Shown here: one piece after another, positions 8,761 to 17,955 of the stretch
How the letters are laid out: each line of letters opens with the position of its first letter
Position numbering within the stretch: position 1 is the stretch's first letter
Assembly: GCF_001027745.1 (NCBI RefSeq)
Contig: NZ_LECU01000006.1
Coordinates: forward strand, 868,001 to 932,000
Source: Pedobacter sp. BMA
Lineage (GTDB): Bacteria; Bacteroidota; Bacteroidia; Sphingobacteriales; Sphingobacteriaceae
Length of the DNA: 64,000 nucleotides
Direction: 5' to 3'
Translations under genes and position numbers: made by a program
Notes under the pieces: model-generated
What the model was told of the DNA's origin: nothing
Databases searched by the model: none
The model's input: only the letters and a program-made list of their open reading frames with translations

Positions 8761-11568
8761 TTATTTAAAATTGCCTTTTAAAAAGTCTAAGTACTCGTTA
8801 ATACGAGCTCTTGAATTTAACTTTTCAAAATTCTCCTTGCTGATGATGAAGCCTTTATAAAGGTTTGCCGGCACTTTCATAATGTTTTTCAACTGGCCTG
8901 TAATGCTCGATTCATAAAGTCTGGCATCATCAAGGTCGATGAAACTGGTCACGTAAATCAGCTGATCGTTGTCCAGCTCTATCAATTTATGCGCCAAATC
9001 ATTGTCGGGATAGTTTCCGCGGTTAAACTGGCCAATGCCAAAACGGGATGAACTTAATGTAAATGTTGCATCTGCAACATCAATAACGTAATAATACTCA
9101 TCAGATTTTGCAGCACTGAAAACGCTTGCAGGCTTTACAGGATCGAGAGGTTTGACTTCGGCAATTTTCTCTACGGGTTTGGCAACCGGTTCAGCAGCTT
9201 TCTCCGCTTCTGCCAATTTGTTTTCAGCAACAAGTGGTTTTGCCGGAGCAATAGCTGGTGCCTGATTAACAAAACGTGGCTCATTTGAATCAAAATCAAT
9301 CAGCGCTACCGGGCGTTGTTTAAACTCTTCCATGTTTGCCTCAATATATTTCAGGTGATCACGAACAAGCGGCGTAATAATCATATCATTCGGGTAGGTT
9401 GAAGTGATGTGATTAAACTCGGTTAACAGCGCGTCTACTTTTGAAGTTCGCCCTATGGCAATCGCTTTTAGGTAGGCGTACTGTGGTGCAAAATCATTAT
9501 CAGGAAATGCTGAGATATTTTCACCTGCCTGCTTAATTACACTTGGATAGTCTTTCTTCGCGTATGCGTCAAAAGTAAGGTTATAATTATTGATAGCCAT
9601 GTTTTCCATCTGACTTTGTTTAGCGGAGTAAGAGGGATCCAGAATGGTTTTTGCAAAGCTTGATTCAGGAAATCTGGTTAATACCATCTGGCGGTATTCA
9701 TTAGATTTGTTTTGGTCTACCCCGCGGTAATTCAGGTACAAACTATAAAAGATGGCAACAAGGTGATTGTTATTGGGGTATCTTCTTAATAATTCCTGAT
9801 AGGTTTTATTGGCTTCTTCTTTGTCATTTAACTCCTGTTGGTAAAAACTGGCGATTTCGAAGTAAGCATCAATAATTTTCTGATCCGAAGCAGCGAGTAG
9901 TGCAGGTGTAACGGGCAATCCGTCCAGATATTGCTTTTCTAGAGATGTTTGTCCATCTGTACTTTGCGCATCAGTACCATTTGCCGGAATAATAGTATTG
10001 GCAACTTTACCTCCAGACATTACCTGATTGTTTTCCTGGGCAGACGACCGCTGACTTTGGCGCCAGTTATCTTCCAGCTGTCTGTTTCCCCAACGTTTCT
10101 TAAAATCAGCGAAGCCAGAGCTTATCGCTGCATTGTTATTGAAATAGAAAGTACTCCCTGCTGATGGTGTTGATGGATTAAGTGTTTGATTTGGAAAAGA
10201 GGGATTATTGATGGATTGGCTACCTGTACCGGATATGTCTGTTACTTCAACTTTAGGCGTAAGGTATGATTTTACACGGGCAGTACGTTCGCCTTCAGGT
10301 AGTCTGGCGATAATCTGGGCCGTGTCTTCTTTCGCGATAATTGTAAATCGATCGGTTAAGTACTGCAGGTTTTCAGCCTTCTTTACAATGTTGTCGTAGT
10401 CCTGGAAGTTTCTCGGAAGAATGGCTACGGTACTGTCGTAATATAATTTTGCTTTTACATAATTCTTAAACTCCTTGAAATTTAAATCAGCGATTCTTAA
10501 ATAGGAGAGTGCTTTCTGATTTTGGTTTCTAGCGCTTTTCTCTACAGACTTCTTATAATTTTCCTGAGCTTTAACGAAATTGTTTTCTTTTGCAAACAGC
10601 TCACCTACCTGGTAGTAAATCTGATCAGTATAATCGAAGTTTTTATCATCTTTTAACAATGCCAGAAGTGCCTTTTCCTCATTAACTTTATAACCGCTAA
10701 TCAATGCCCTTAGCTTGATTCGTTGTAAGTTAGCATGAAAGTACATTTCAAAAGGCGCATTACTGTTTTCAACTTTGGTATAATTGATGAATGCGTTTTG
10801 CAGGTCGTTATCGTTTTCCTGAAGTTGTGCCAGTATATATTGCCAGCGAATACGCAATTGTTTTTCATCAGCTAATCTGATCGCACTTTGCAATAACAGC
10901 ATCGCTTCTTTATATCGTTTCTGATAAATGCGCATCTGGGCAGCTGTTGCAAGGGGCTCTGCAAGGTCTTTTTTCAGCTCATCAGATGCACGCAACATGG
11001 TATCAATAATTTTATCAGCAAAAACCATGTTGTTCAGCTCCATCTGACTACGAGCCTTCCAGTTCATGGCCATGATGAACGTTTTCAGATTGGTTTTGTA
11101 CGTTCTTGCTGTATAATCAAAGTATTCTGAAGCAATGAAATAGTTTCCTTTCAAATAGTTCGCTTTACCGAGCAGCATATAGGCGTCGTCGATATAATTG
11201 CTGAAACTTTTCTCATTAATGATATACTGGCCTTTGGAAATGACTTCGTCTAATTGTTTGTTTGGTGCACCTGATGTTAACACCAGATTTACCTGTGGTT
11301 CGGGATCGAGATACACAGGTAAAAACTTTTCATAATTATCTGTGTAGCTTTGCAATAGCCCCTCATTATATTCTGAAAGGAGCACATTAGCGTTGTATAT
11401 ATAATTATATCTTGCCGTCAGGTTTTGAAATCTACGGTCGAAGCCTGTATCTTTATTTGCCACACAGCCAAAAATAAACAATAGGCCTACGCATAAAATG
11501 AATGGAGTGAAAGCTTTGTTGATGTTTTTCAAGTATGATAATCGCGTTAGTGGATATTCAATAAACAA
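8761..11568 (-). CDS. SprE/PorW-like TPR lipoprotein, type IX secretion component
   Basis: A 935-residue protein with a lipoprotein signal (FILCVGLLFIFGC) followed by many TPR-like helical repeats, for example around residues 120-360 and 560-720, with a Pro/Ala/Lys linker near 785-830. The segment after the lipid Cys (ANKDTGFDRRFQNLTARYNY, then YNANVLLSEY) and the C-terminus (YKGFIISKENFEKLN) resemble the SprE/PorW family, which couples the outer-membrane translocon to the GldKN ring. Both this start and a better-placed in-frame start at 11532 (KNINKAFTPFILC...) are TTG; the second would give a 23-residue signal peptide and may be the real one. The family call comes from pattern recall, not a search. 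Confidence 0.75.
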   Translation of the reverse strand: MFIEYPLTRLSYLKNINKAFTPFILCVGLLFIFGCVANKDTGFDRRFQNLTARYNYIYNANVLLSEYNEGLLQSYTDNYEKFLPVYLDPEPQVNLVLTSGAPNKQLDEVISKGQYIINEKSFSNYIDDAYMLLGKANYLKGNYFIASEYFDYTARTYKTNLKTFIMAMNWKARSQMELNNMVFADKIIDTMLRASDELKKDLAEPLATAAQMRIYQKRYKEAMLLLQSAIRLADEKQLRIRWQYILAQLQENDNDLQNAFINYTKVENSNAPFEMYFHANLQRIKLRALISGYKVNEEKALLALLKDDKNFDYTDQIYYQVGELFAKENNFVKAQENYKKSVEKSARNQNQKALSYLRIADLNFKEFKNYVKAKLYYDSTVAILPRNFQDYDNIVKKAENLQYLTDRFTIIAKEDTAQIIARLPEGERTARVKSYLTPKVEVTDISGTGSQSINNPSFPNQTLNPSTPSAGSTFYFNNNAAISSGFADFKKRWGNRQLEDNWRQSQRSSAQENNQVMSGGKVANTIIPANGTDAQSTDGQTSLEKQYLDGLPVTPALLAASDQKIIDAYFEIASFYQQELNDKEEANKTYQELLRRYPNNNHLVAIFYSLYLNYRGVDQNKSNEYRQMVLTRFPESSFAKTILDPSYSAKQSQMENMAINNYNLTFDAYAKKDYPSVIKQAGENISAFPDNDFAPQYAYLKAIAIGRTSKVDALLTEFNHITSTYPNDMIITPLVRDHLKYIEANMEEFKQRPVALIDFDSNEPRFVNQAPAIAPAKPLVAENKLAEAEKAAEPVAKPVEKIAEVKPLDPVKPASVFSAAKSDEYYYVIDVADATFTLSSSRFGIGQFNRGNYPDNDLAHKLIELDNDQLIYVTSFIDLDDARLYESSITGQLKNIMKVPANLYKGFIISKENFEKLNSRARINEYLDFLKGNFK

Positions 11569-11641
11569 ATTTCTGGTAAAAATATTTTATCAGGCATCAA
11601 ATTTTAATTATTCAAAGTTAATTTAATTATTGCATTAATAA

Positions 11642-11869
11642 ATGGAAAATCCTAAAGAAGAAGATACAAAGAATAAAGTAAATGCGGCTGCAAAATATTC
11701 AGCCATAGGCTTTCAAATGGTGGCCACTATTGGCTTATTGACTTTTATCGGATATAAAATTGATGAGAGAAGAAATAGCGAGACAAAACTGATTACTGCG
11801 GCTTTTGCGCTGCTTGGTGTTGGCATTGCCTTGTACCAAGTGATCAGGCAGGTAACCAGGCAAAAATAG
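11642..11869 (+). CDS. atpZ: AtpZ/AtpI-family small membrane protein
   Basis: A 75-residue protein with a charged N-terminus and two transmembrane helices (about 21-38 and 49-66), joined by the polar loop GYKIDERRNSETK. This is the usual form of AtpZ/AtpI proteins, found ahead of F-type ATP synthase operons and thought to help assembly of the c-ring or Mg/Ca transport. The call rests on size, the loop and the position before atpB. Confidence 0.8.
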   Translation: MENPKEEDTKNKVNAAAKYSAIGFQMVATIGLLTFIGYKIDERRNSETKLITAAFALLGVGIALYQVIRQVTRQK

Positions 11870-11967
11870 CCTTCAATATATATAGGTCTGTAGCCTTCCC
11901 GTTGGTGGCCAACAATTTAATTATCAAAATTTTGCGGCATTATGGGGATTAAAATCAGATTAAAAGT

Positions 11968-11975
11968 TATCTTTG
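11968..11975 (+). promoter_or_regulatory. Candidate -7 box of the atp operon
   Basis: TATCTTTG matches TAnnTTTG exactly. It lies 29 nt before the TTG start at 12005 and after atpZ, so the main operon may have its own promoter. No convincing -33 TTTG is present. Confidence 0.5.
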
Positions 11976-12004
11976 CAAAAGTTTTTAATAAAGAAATTAT
12001 TTAG

Positions 12005-12394
12005 TTGAATCTAGCCAAATTTACAAGTCTGTATTTAATTTTGATTGGTATCTCAGTAGCCATTGTAGCTACGTTACATGCATTGTTCCCGAATACTTTA
12101 TTATTTGTTTCAGATTTCTGGCTGATTTTTGGCTTCATGGCAGCAATCACCTACATCGCTTATGTGCTGGTCAATATAGGCCTGAAACGTAACCCTCAGG
12201 CTGGTGTAATGGCAATAATGGGATCGATTGGAGTGAAGATGATTTTTTGTATGGCTTTTGTATTGATTTACAGTATAAAAGCTAAGGGAGATGGGCTTCT
12301 TTTTATACTAAATTTTTTTTCTATTTATTTATTGTTTACCGTCTTTGAAATGTACTGTTTGTTGCGTAACTTGCGCCACCAAAATTTAAAGTAA
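12005..12394 (+). CDS. AtpI-like membrane protein ahead of atpB
   Basis: A 129-residue protein made almost entirely of four transmembrane helices (about 8-28, 36-56, 68-89 and 96-118). No catalytic motif is visible. Its place between atpZ and atpB and its topology suggest a second ATP synthase accessory protein of the AtpI kind. The start is TTG, chosen because no ATG precedes the first helix. It is separated from atpB by 14 bp. Confidence 0.7.
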   Translation: MNLAKFTSLYLILIGISVAIVATLHALFPNTLLFVSDFWLIFGFMAAITYIAYVLVNIGLKRNPQAGVMAIMGSIGVKMIFCMAFVLIYSIKAKGDGLLFILNFFSIYLLFTVFEMYCLLRNLRHQNLK

Positions 12395-12408
12395 AAAACT
12401 GCCAATAA

Positions 12409-13611
12409 ATGGATTTTAACCAAGTTTTTATGTCGAAAGTTAAGAAGGTAATTGTTGCTTTTACGCTTTTAATAGCGTTTTTATCTATCAAGAATGATAC
12501 TTTCGCTCAAGTTGACACTGTTTCTTCGTTGCCTGTAGATACTGCAGTAACCGCTACTCATGATGCTGGAGCTGTAGCTAATCATGATGGTGGAAACACT
12601 GAAAAGGAAAAAGGTTTTGATATTACTTCTTTCATCTTCCACCACATTAGCGACAGTCATTTCTTTACACTTTTCGGTCATGGTGAGCATGGTTTTACTT
12701 TGCATCTGCCAATTATCCTTTGGACTGATCAAGGCTTGGTAACTTTTAGTTCTTCTGCTTTCAAATTCAATGATGATGGCAAGGAAGTGGTAGAGAAAAA
12801 CGGACAGCGTTTCGTGATGGCGCACAATAAAATTTATTATGCCAATGCAACACCTAACGAGCATGGTGCATTTGTTTCGCATGTAGAAAAAGATGGTGCT
12901 GAAGTAGTAACTAATGTTCGTCCTTTAGATTTTTCAATCACTAAGAACGTTTTTAGTATGTTGTTATCGGTAGTGGTTTTGGTTGTAATGTTTACTTCAA
13001 TCGCATCATCTTACAGCAAAAGAAACGGTAAATCACCAAAAGGTTTACAATCGTTTTTAGAACCAATTATTTTATTTGTTCGTGATGATATTGCCAGACC
13101 AAACTTAGGTCATAAATACAGTGCTTTTATGCCATACCTATTATCGGTGTTTTTCTTTATCTGGATGAATAACGTATTGGGTTTGGTACCATTCTTTCCG
13201 GGTGGTGCGAACGTAACAGGTAATATTGCTTTAACCTCTGTGTTGGCAGTTTGTACTTATCTGATCACCACATTTAAAGGGAATAAACATTATTGGAAAC
13301 ACATCTTCTGGATGCCGGGAGTTCCTGTTCCAATGAAAATCTTTTTAGCTCCTTTGGAGTTAATCGGAACATTAACCAAGCCAATCGCTTTAGCCATCAG
13401 GTTATTTGCAAACATTACTGCTGGTCACATTTTAGTAATGTCTTTATTGTGCTTGATCTTTATCTTTAACTCGCTTTGGATTGCTCCTGCATCAATTTTC
13501 TTCGCTGTGTTTATCGGCTTAATTGAATTTTTGGTAGCATTCATCCAGGCTTTTATTTTTACCACGCTTTCGGCCTTGTTTATAGGCATGGCGGTAGAAG
13601 ACCACCATTAA
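12409..13611 (+). CDS. atpB: ATP synthase F0 subunit a, with long N-terminal extension
   Basis: A 400-residue subunit, much longer than the roughly 270 residues of E. coli subunit a. The C-terminal part (from about residue 185) carries the multi-helix stator channel with the essential Arg in the segment KPIALAIRLFANITAGH. The first part is an apparent signal peptide (KVIVAFTLLIAFLSI...FAQ), then a His/Asp/Gly-rich stretch and a predicted periplasmic domain of about 130 residues. Start could be this ATG or the in-frame ATG at 12430, which gives a cleaner signal peptide. N-terminal extensions occur in other Bacteroidota subunit a proteins. Confidence 0.95.
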   Translation: MDFNQVFMSKVKKVIVAFTLLIAFLSIKNDTFAQVDTVSSLPVDTAVTATHDAGAVANHDGGNTEKEKGFDITSFIFHHISDSHFFTLFGHGEHGFTLHLPIILWTDQGLVTFSSSAFKFNDDGKEVVEKNGQRFVMAHNKIYYANATPNEHGAFVSHVEKDGAEVVTNVRPLDFSITKNVFSMLLSVVVLVVMFTSIASSYSKRNGKSPKGLQSFLEPIILFVRDDIARPNLGHKYSAFMPYLLSVFFFIWMNNVLGLVPFFPGGANVTGNIALTSVLAVCTYLITTFKGNKHYWKHIFWMPGVPVPMKIFLAPLELIGTLTKPIALAIRLFANITAGHILVMSLLCLIFIFNSLWIAPASIFFAVFIGLIEFLVAFIQAFIFTTLSALFIGMAVEDHH

Positions 13612-13641
13612 TAGTTGAACATTATTGTTAAATAAATATAA

Positions 13642-13860
<219 letters not shown>

Positions 13861-13877
13861 TCAAAGAAAAACTCAAT

Positions 13878-13914
13878 ACAAGAACCTATCCGGGATTGCC
13901 GTTTAGGTTCTTGT
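13878..13914 (+). other. Hairpin between atpE and atpF
   Basis: A perfect 11-bp inverted repeat, ACAAGAACCTA (13878-13888) and TAGGTTCTTGT (13904-13914), with a 15-nt loop, followed by TTTAAATTG. It could be a partial terminator or an mRNA-stabilising 3' end that raises atpE transcript above the rest of the operon. Confidence 0.75.
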
Positions 13915-13953
13915 TTAAATTGTTTGTTGTAATAATAATATTAGATATATAAA

Positions 13954-14448
13954 ATGGATTTATTAGTTCCTGAAGTAGGCTTATTAGTTTGGAATAGCAT
14001 CGCTTTTTTATTGTTGTTGTTTTTATTGGCAAAGTTTGCATGGAAACCAATTATGAAATCGATCCATGAGCGTGAGCAAAGTATTGATGATGCTTTAAAC
14101 AAAGCAGAATTGGCTAAGCAGGAGATGGCCCGTTTAACCAGTCAGAATCAAGACTTAATGCAGCAAGCCCGTGCTGAGCGTGATGAGATTTTAAAGCAGG
14201 CAAAAACTTTAAAAGACAGCATTCTGAATGAGGCTAAGAAGCAAGCACAGGTTGAAGGTTCGAAATTAATCGAAAAAGCTAAAATCGAAATCGAGAATCA
14301 GAAAAAAGTAGCATTAGCTGAAGTTAAGGATCAGGTTTCTACTTTATCATTAGAAATTGCTGAACGTGTTTTACGTACGCAATTAGATGATAAATCAAAA
14401 CAAGAAGCTTTGGTTGCGAACCTGTTAAAAGACGTTGAATTAAACTAG
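13954..14448 (+). CDS. atpF: ATP synthase F0 subunit b
   Basis: A 164-residue protein with one N-terminal transmembrane helix (about 7-27, LLVWNSIAFLLLLFLLAKFAW) followed by a long charged helix (about 30-155), the peripheral stalk that joins F0 to subunit delta. Length and pattern are normal for subunit b. The 90-bp spacer to atpH contains an inverted heptad repeat. Confidence 0.95.
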   Translation: MDLLVPEVGLLVWNSIAFLLLLFLLAKFAWKPIMKSIHEREQSIDDALNKAELAKQEMARLTSQNQDLMQQARAERDEILKQAKTLKDSILNEAKKQAQVEGSKLIEKAKIEIENQKKVALAEVKDQVSTLSLEIAERVLRTQLDDKSKQEALVANLLKDVELN

Positions 14449-14460
14449 TTTGAGAAAATA

Positions 14461-14527
14461 GATTTGAGACATTAGATATTAGATCTGGGTTAATTTCCAC
14501 ATCTTTCATCTCGCATCTCTCATCTCA
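14461..14527. repeat. Inverted heptad repeat, atpF-atpH spacer
   Basis: Left part: four consecutive 7-mers GATTTGA, GACATTA, GATATTA, GATCTGG (14461-14488). Right part: four 7-mers CATCTTT, CATCTCG, CATCTCT, CATCTCA (14500-14527). The two sides are roughly reverse-complementary, so the spacer can form a broken stem. The second copy, between atpA and atpG, is better conserved. Confidence 0.75.
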
Positions 14528-14538
14528 CACCCGAGAAT

Positions 14539-15078
14539 ATGTCAGAAATTAAAGTTGCAGGCAGGTATGCCAAATCATTAATCGACTTAGCTGTTGAAAA
14601 CAACGGTTTGGCTGAATCGTACAATGATATGGTTTTGTTTGAGAAGGTTGTTGATGAGACACCTGAACTGGAAGCAATACTGAAAAATCCAATTGTGCCT
14701 TTAGATAAAAAGATTGGCATTTTGAATGGTATTTTTACAGATAAAGTGGGTAAACTAACCCTTACATTTTTTAAAACAGTTGTAAATAAAGGTCGTTCGT
14801 CGATTTTGTTTGCTACTGCCAGGCAATTTATAAAGCAATACAACGAAATTAAAGGTATTGTTACTGCAGATGTAACTTCTGCTACTGCTTTAGGTGCTGA
14901 ATCTAGAGCGCAGATCATTGAAATTGTAAAGAAAGAATTGGGTGCCAACGAAGTGATCATTAATGAGAAAATTGATGAAAAGCTAATTGGCGGTTTTATT
15001 TTAAAAGTAGGTGACAAGCAGTTTGATGCAAGTATTGCCAGCGGCTTGAACAAGTTAAAAAAGGAATTTGCGCACTAA
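14539..15078 (+). CDS. atpH: ATP synthase F1 subunit delta
   Basis: A 179-residue protein with the OSCP/delta pattern: an N-terminal helical domain (KVAGRYAKSLIDLAVENN) and the C-terminal signature around residues 140-175 (NEKIDEKLIGGFILKVGD...FDASIASGLNKLKKEF). It connects the top of the alpha-beta hexamer to subunit b. Order b-delta-alpha-gamma is standard. Confidence 0.95.
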   Translation: MSEIKVAGRYAKSLIDLAVENNGLAESYNDMVLFEKVVDETPELEAILKNPIVPLDKKIGILNGIFTDKVGKLTLTFFKTVVNKGRSSILFATARQFIKQYNEIKGIVTADVTSATALGAESRAQIIEIVKKELGANEVIINEKIDEKLIGGFILKVGDKQFDASIASGLNKLKKEFAH

Positions 15079-15094
15079 GTTTTGCGCAGGGCGA

Positions 15095-15134
15095 TAAGCG
15101 TTTTGCGTTTCATCCGCTTTACGCCAAACGCTTA
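15095..15134 (+). other. Hairpin between atpH and atpA
   Basis: Arms TAAGCGTTTTGCGT (15095-15108) and ACGCCAAACGCTTA (15121-15134) pair at 13 of 14 positions around a 12-nt loop. No T-tract follows, so it is more likely an mRNA processing or stability element than a terminator. Confidence 0.7.
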
Positions 15135-15178
15135 ACATAGAAAACATTTACAAAAAGATATCAAAATAACATAAAATT

Positions 15179-16753
15179 ATGGTAGAGGTAAGACCAGACG
15201 AAGTTTCGGCAATTATCAGACAGCAATTGGCGGGCTTCAAATCAGAAACCGAACTGGAAGAAGTTGGTACCGTGTTGCAAGTGGGCGACGGTATTGCCCG
15301 TGTTTACGGTTTAACTAAAGTTCAATCGGGTGAGTTGGTTGAATTTGCAAGCGGATTACAAGGTATTGTATTAAACCTTGAAGAAGATAACGTAGGTGTG
15401 GTACTTTTAGGTGCATCAGACGAGATCAAAGAAGGTGATACAATCAAACGTACCAAAAAAATTGCCTCTATTAAAGTTGGTGAAGGTATGCTTGGCCGTG
15501 TTGTAAATACCCTTGGTGAGCCTTTAGATGGTAAAGGACCAATCTTAGGTGAAACTTACGAAATGCCTTTAGAGCGTAAAGCTCCAGGTGTAATTTACCG
15601 TCAGCCAGTAAATGAGCCGTTGCAAACAGGTATTAAAGCAATCGATGCGATGATTCCAATCGGTCGTGGTCAGCGTGAGTTGGTTATTGGCGACCGTCAG
15701 ATTGGTAAAACTGCTGTTTGTATCGACACCATTATCAACCAAAAAGAATTTTACGAAGCAGGTCAGCCTGTGTTTTGTATCTACGTAGCTATTGGTCAGA
15801 AAAACTCTACTGTAGCTAACATTGTACGTACGTTGGAAGAAAACGGTGCTTTACCATATACAGTTGTTGTAGCTGCATCTGCTGCTGATCCTGCTCCAAT
15901 GCAGTTTTATGCTCCGTTTGCTGGTGCTGCAATTGGTGAGTTTTTCCGTGATACAGGAAGACCAGCATTAATTGTTTATGATGATTTGTCTAAACAAGCT
16001 GTTGCTTACCGTGAGGTATCTTTATTACTTCGTCGTCCACCGGGCCGTGAGGCTTATCCAGGTGACGTTTTCTACTTACACAGTCGTTTGTTAGAAAGAG
16101 CTGCAAAAATTAATGCTAATGATGATATTGCGAAGGCGATGAATGATTTGCCTGAGTCTATCAAGCATATCGTGAAAGGCGGGGGTTCATTAACGGCGTT
16201 GCCGATTATCGAAACTCAAGCTGGTGACGTATCTGCATATATTCCTACTAACGTAATTTCAATTACTGATGGCCAGATTTTCTTGGAGTCAAATTTATTT
16301 AACTCAGGTATCCGTCCGGCAATTAACGTTGGTATCTCTGTTTCACGTGTAGGTGGTAACGCTCAAATCAAGTCGATGAAGAAAGTTGCCGGTACTTTGA
16401 AATTAGATCAGGCACAATACCGTGAATTAGAGGCTTTCTCTAAATTCGGTTCTGATTTAGATGCTGCAACAAAATCGGTTTTAGATAAAGGTGCACGTAA
16501 CGTGGAAATGTTGAAACAAGCACAATTCTCTCCATTTTCTGTTGAGAAACAAGTTGCGATTGTTTATGCTGGTACTAAAAACTTAATGCGTAATGTTCCA
16601 GTTGCAAAAGTAAAAGAATTTGAAACTGAATTCTTAACTCAATTGGAAATGCGTCATCCGGAAACTTTAGCAGCGTTAAAAGCTGGTAAATTTGATGATA
16701 CCATTACTGGTGTGTTAGATACAGTAGCAAAAGAGATTTCAAGTAAATATTAA
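15179..16753 (+). CDS. atpA: ATP synthase F1 subunit alpha
   Basis: A 524-residue subunit with the P-loop GDRQIGKT (about residue 171), the family signature around [14 protein letters not shown] (about 381-394), and typical N- and C-terminal domains. It forms the catalytic hexamer with beta, but atpD (beta) and atpC (epsilon) are not in this window; in Bacteroidota they are commonly in a separate locus. Confidence 0.98.
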   Translation: MVEVRPDEVSAIIRQQLAGFKSETELEEVGTVLQVGDGIARVYGLTKVQSGELVEFASGLQGIVLNLEEDNVGVVLLGASDEIKEGDTIKRTKKIASIKVGEGMLGRVVNTLGEPLDGKGPILGETYEMPLERKAPGVIYRQPVNEPLQTGIKAIDAMIPIGRGQRELVIGDRQIGKTAVCIDTIINQKEFYEAGQPVFCIYVAIGQKNSTVANIVRTLEENGALPYTVVVAASAADPAPMQFYAPFAGAAIGEFFRDTGRPALIVYDDLSKQAVAYREVSLLLRRPPGREAYPGDVFYLHSRLLERAAKINANDDIAKAMNDLPESIKHIVKGGGSLTALPIIETQAGDVSAYIPTNVISITDGQIFLESNLFNSGIRPAINVGISVSRVGGNAQIKSMKKVAGTLKLDQAQYRELEAFSKFGSDLDAATKSVLDKGARNVEMLKQAQFSPFSVEKQVAIVYAGTKNLMRNVPVAKVKEFETEFLTQLEMRHPETLAALKAGKFDDTITGVLDTVAKEISSKY

Positions 16754-16756
16754 TAA

Positions 16757-16833
16757 GATTTGAGACATGAGATTTGAGATCTGAGATTAGAACGGAAACG
16801 TCTCTTGTCTTGTATCTCAAATCTCACATCTAA
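16757..16833. repeat. Inverted heptad repeat, atpA-atpG spacer
   Basis: Left part: five consecutive 7-mers GATTTGA, GACATGA, GATTTGA, GATCTGA, GATTAGA (16757-16791). Right part: TATCTCA, AATCTCA, CATCTAA (16813-16833). A continuous 13-bp stem forms between TGAGATTTGAGAT (16768-16780) and its complement (16814-16826). It is clearly the same family as the atpF-atpH element. Confidence 0.85.
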
Positions 16834-16840
16834 ATAAAGA

Positions 16841-17728
16841 ATGGCTAATTTAAAAGAAGTAAGAAACCGTATTGCATCAGTACAATCCACTCAGCAGATT
16901 ACCAAAGCTATGAAAATGGTTTCGGCGGCTAAGTTGAAACGTGCCACCAATGCAATTATCGCTTTACGTCCTTATGCAACTAAACTGAAAGAGATTTTAG
17001 GAAATCTTTCTGCAAGTTTGGAGGGTTCTTCATCACCTTTTATCCAGGAGCGTGAACCCAATAAGGTTTTAATTGTTACTGTTTCCTCAAATCGTGGTTT
17101 GGCTGGTGCTTTTAACATGAACGTAATTAAAGCGGCCAATAATTTAATCGCAGAAACTTACAGTGAGCAGTTTAAAAATGGTAATGTAAGCATCGTCTCA
17201 ATTGGTAAGAAAACTCAGGATTTCTACGAAAAGCGTAAATACAACGTTATCGGAAACAATAATGAGGTTTATTCTGCTTTAACCTTTGAGAATGTAACCA
17301 AGATTACTGATGTAATTATGGCTGGTTTTCTTAATGGTGATTTCGATCGGGTTGAGCTGGTTTACAATCGCTTCAGAAATGCTGCCGTTCAATTTATCAC
17401 TACTGAACAGTTATTACCTTTACCGAAAGCGGAAGAGTCTGCACAAGTTGAAGTTAAAGCTTCCAATGTAGATTATATCCTGGAGCCATCTAAGGAAGAA
17501 ATTGTGGAACAGTTGATTCCTAAGTCAATAAAAATTCAGTTGTACAAAGCAGTTCTTGATTCTCATGCCTCAGAACATGGTGCACGGATGACATCAATGG
17601 ATAAAGCAACTGAGAATGCCGGTGAATTGTTGAAGTCGTTAAAGCTTTCATATAACCAGGCTCGTCAGGCAGCCATAACAACTGAGTTAACTGAGATTGT
17701 AAGTGGTGCAGCTGCATTGAATGGATAA
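16841..17728 (+). CDS. atpG: ATP synthase F1 subunit gamma
   Basis: A 295-residue rotor shaft protein. The conserved N-terminus (KEVRNRIASVQSTQQITKAM, KMVSAAKLKRA) and C-terminus (EHGARMTSMDKATENAGELL...LSYNQARQAAITTELTEI) are both intact. It is the last gene of the operon here, followed by a hairpin. Confidence 0.97.
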   Translation: MANLKEVRNRIASVQSTQQITKAMKMVSAAKLKRATNAIIALRPYATKLKEILGNLSASLEGSSSPFIQEREPNKVLIVTVSSNRGLAGAFNMNVIKAANNLIAETYSEQFKNGNVSIVSIGKKTQDFYEKRKYNVIGNNNEVYSALTFENVTKITDVIMAGFLNGDFDRVELVYNRFRNAAVQFITTEQLLPLPKAEESAQVEVKASNVDYILEPSKEEIVEQLIPKSIKIQLYKAVLDSHASEHGARMTSMDKATENAGELLKSLKLSYNQARQAAITTELTEIVSGAAALNG

Positions 17729-17779
17729 TATAGTATCTGGAGTTTTGAGACGAAAGTCTTAGTTCCCGTAAGCGTACAT

Positions 17780-17807
17780 AAGCCCGTTTCTTAACTGAAA
17801 TGGGCTT
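17780..17807 (+). terminator. Terminator of the atp operon
   Basis: Arms AAGCCCGTTTC (17780-17790) and GAAATGGGCTT (17797-17807), one G-T wobble, 6-nt loop. The following TCTTGTAGTTG is only moderately T-rich. Confidence 0.6.
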
Positions 17808-17955
17808 TCTTGTAGTTGTTCAGTTTCATAAGCTAAATAATTTGGAATTTCGACAATATGGTTGCCAAACGCAGGTTCGTAAATTAATGGTGATATTCAT
17901 TCAAAGCGACCTGATTGAGCAGCGGTAGCCTTATCTTCGTGTCAAATAAATTCAA

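Noticed and set aside
12481..12882. Minus-strand frame of 133 codons opposite the atpB extension
   Set aside because: It is a shadow of the well-supported atpB reading frame.
14520..15053. Minus-strand open frame of 177 codons opposite atpH
   Set aside because: It lies fully antisense to atpH, whose family features are clear, and has no recognisable domain; it is a coding shadow.
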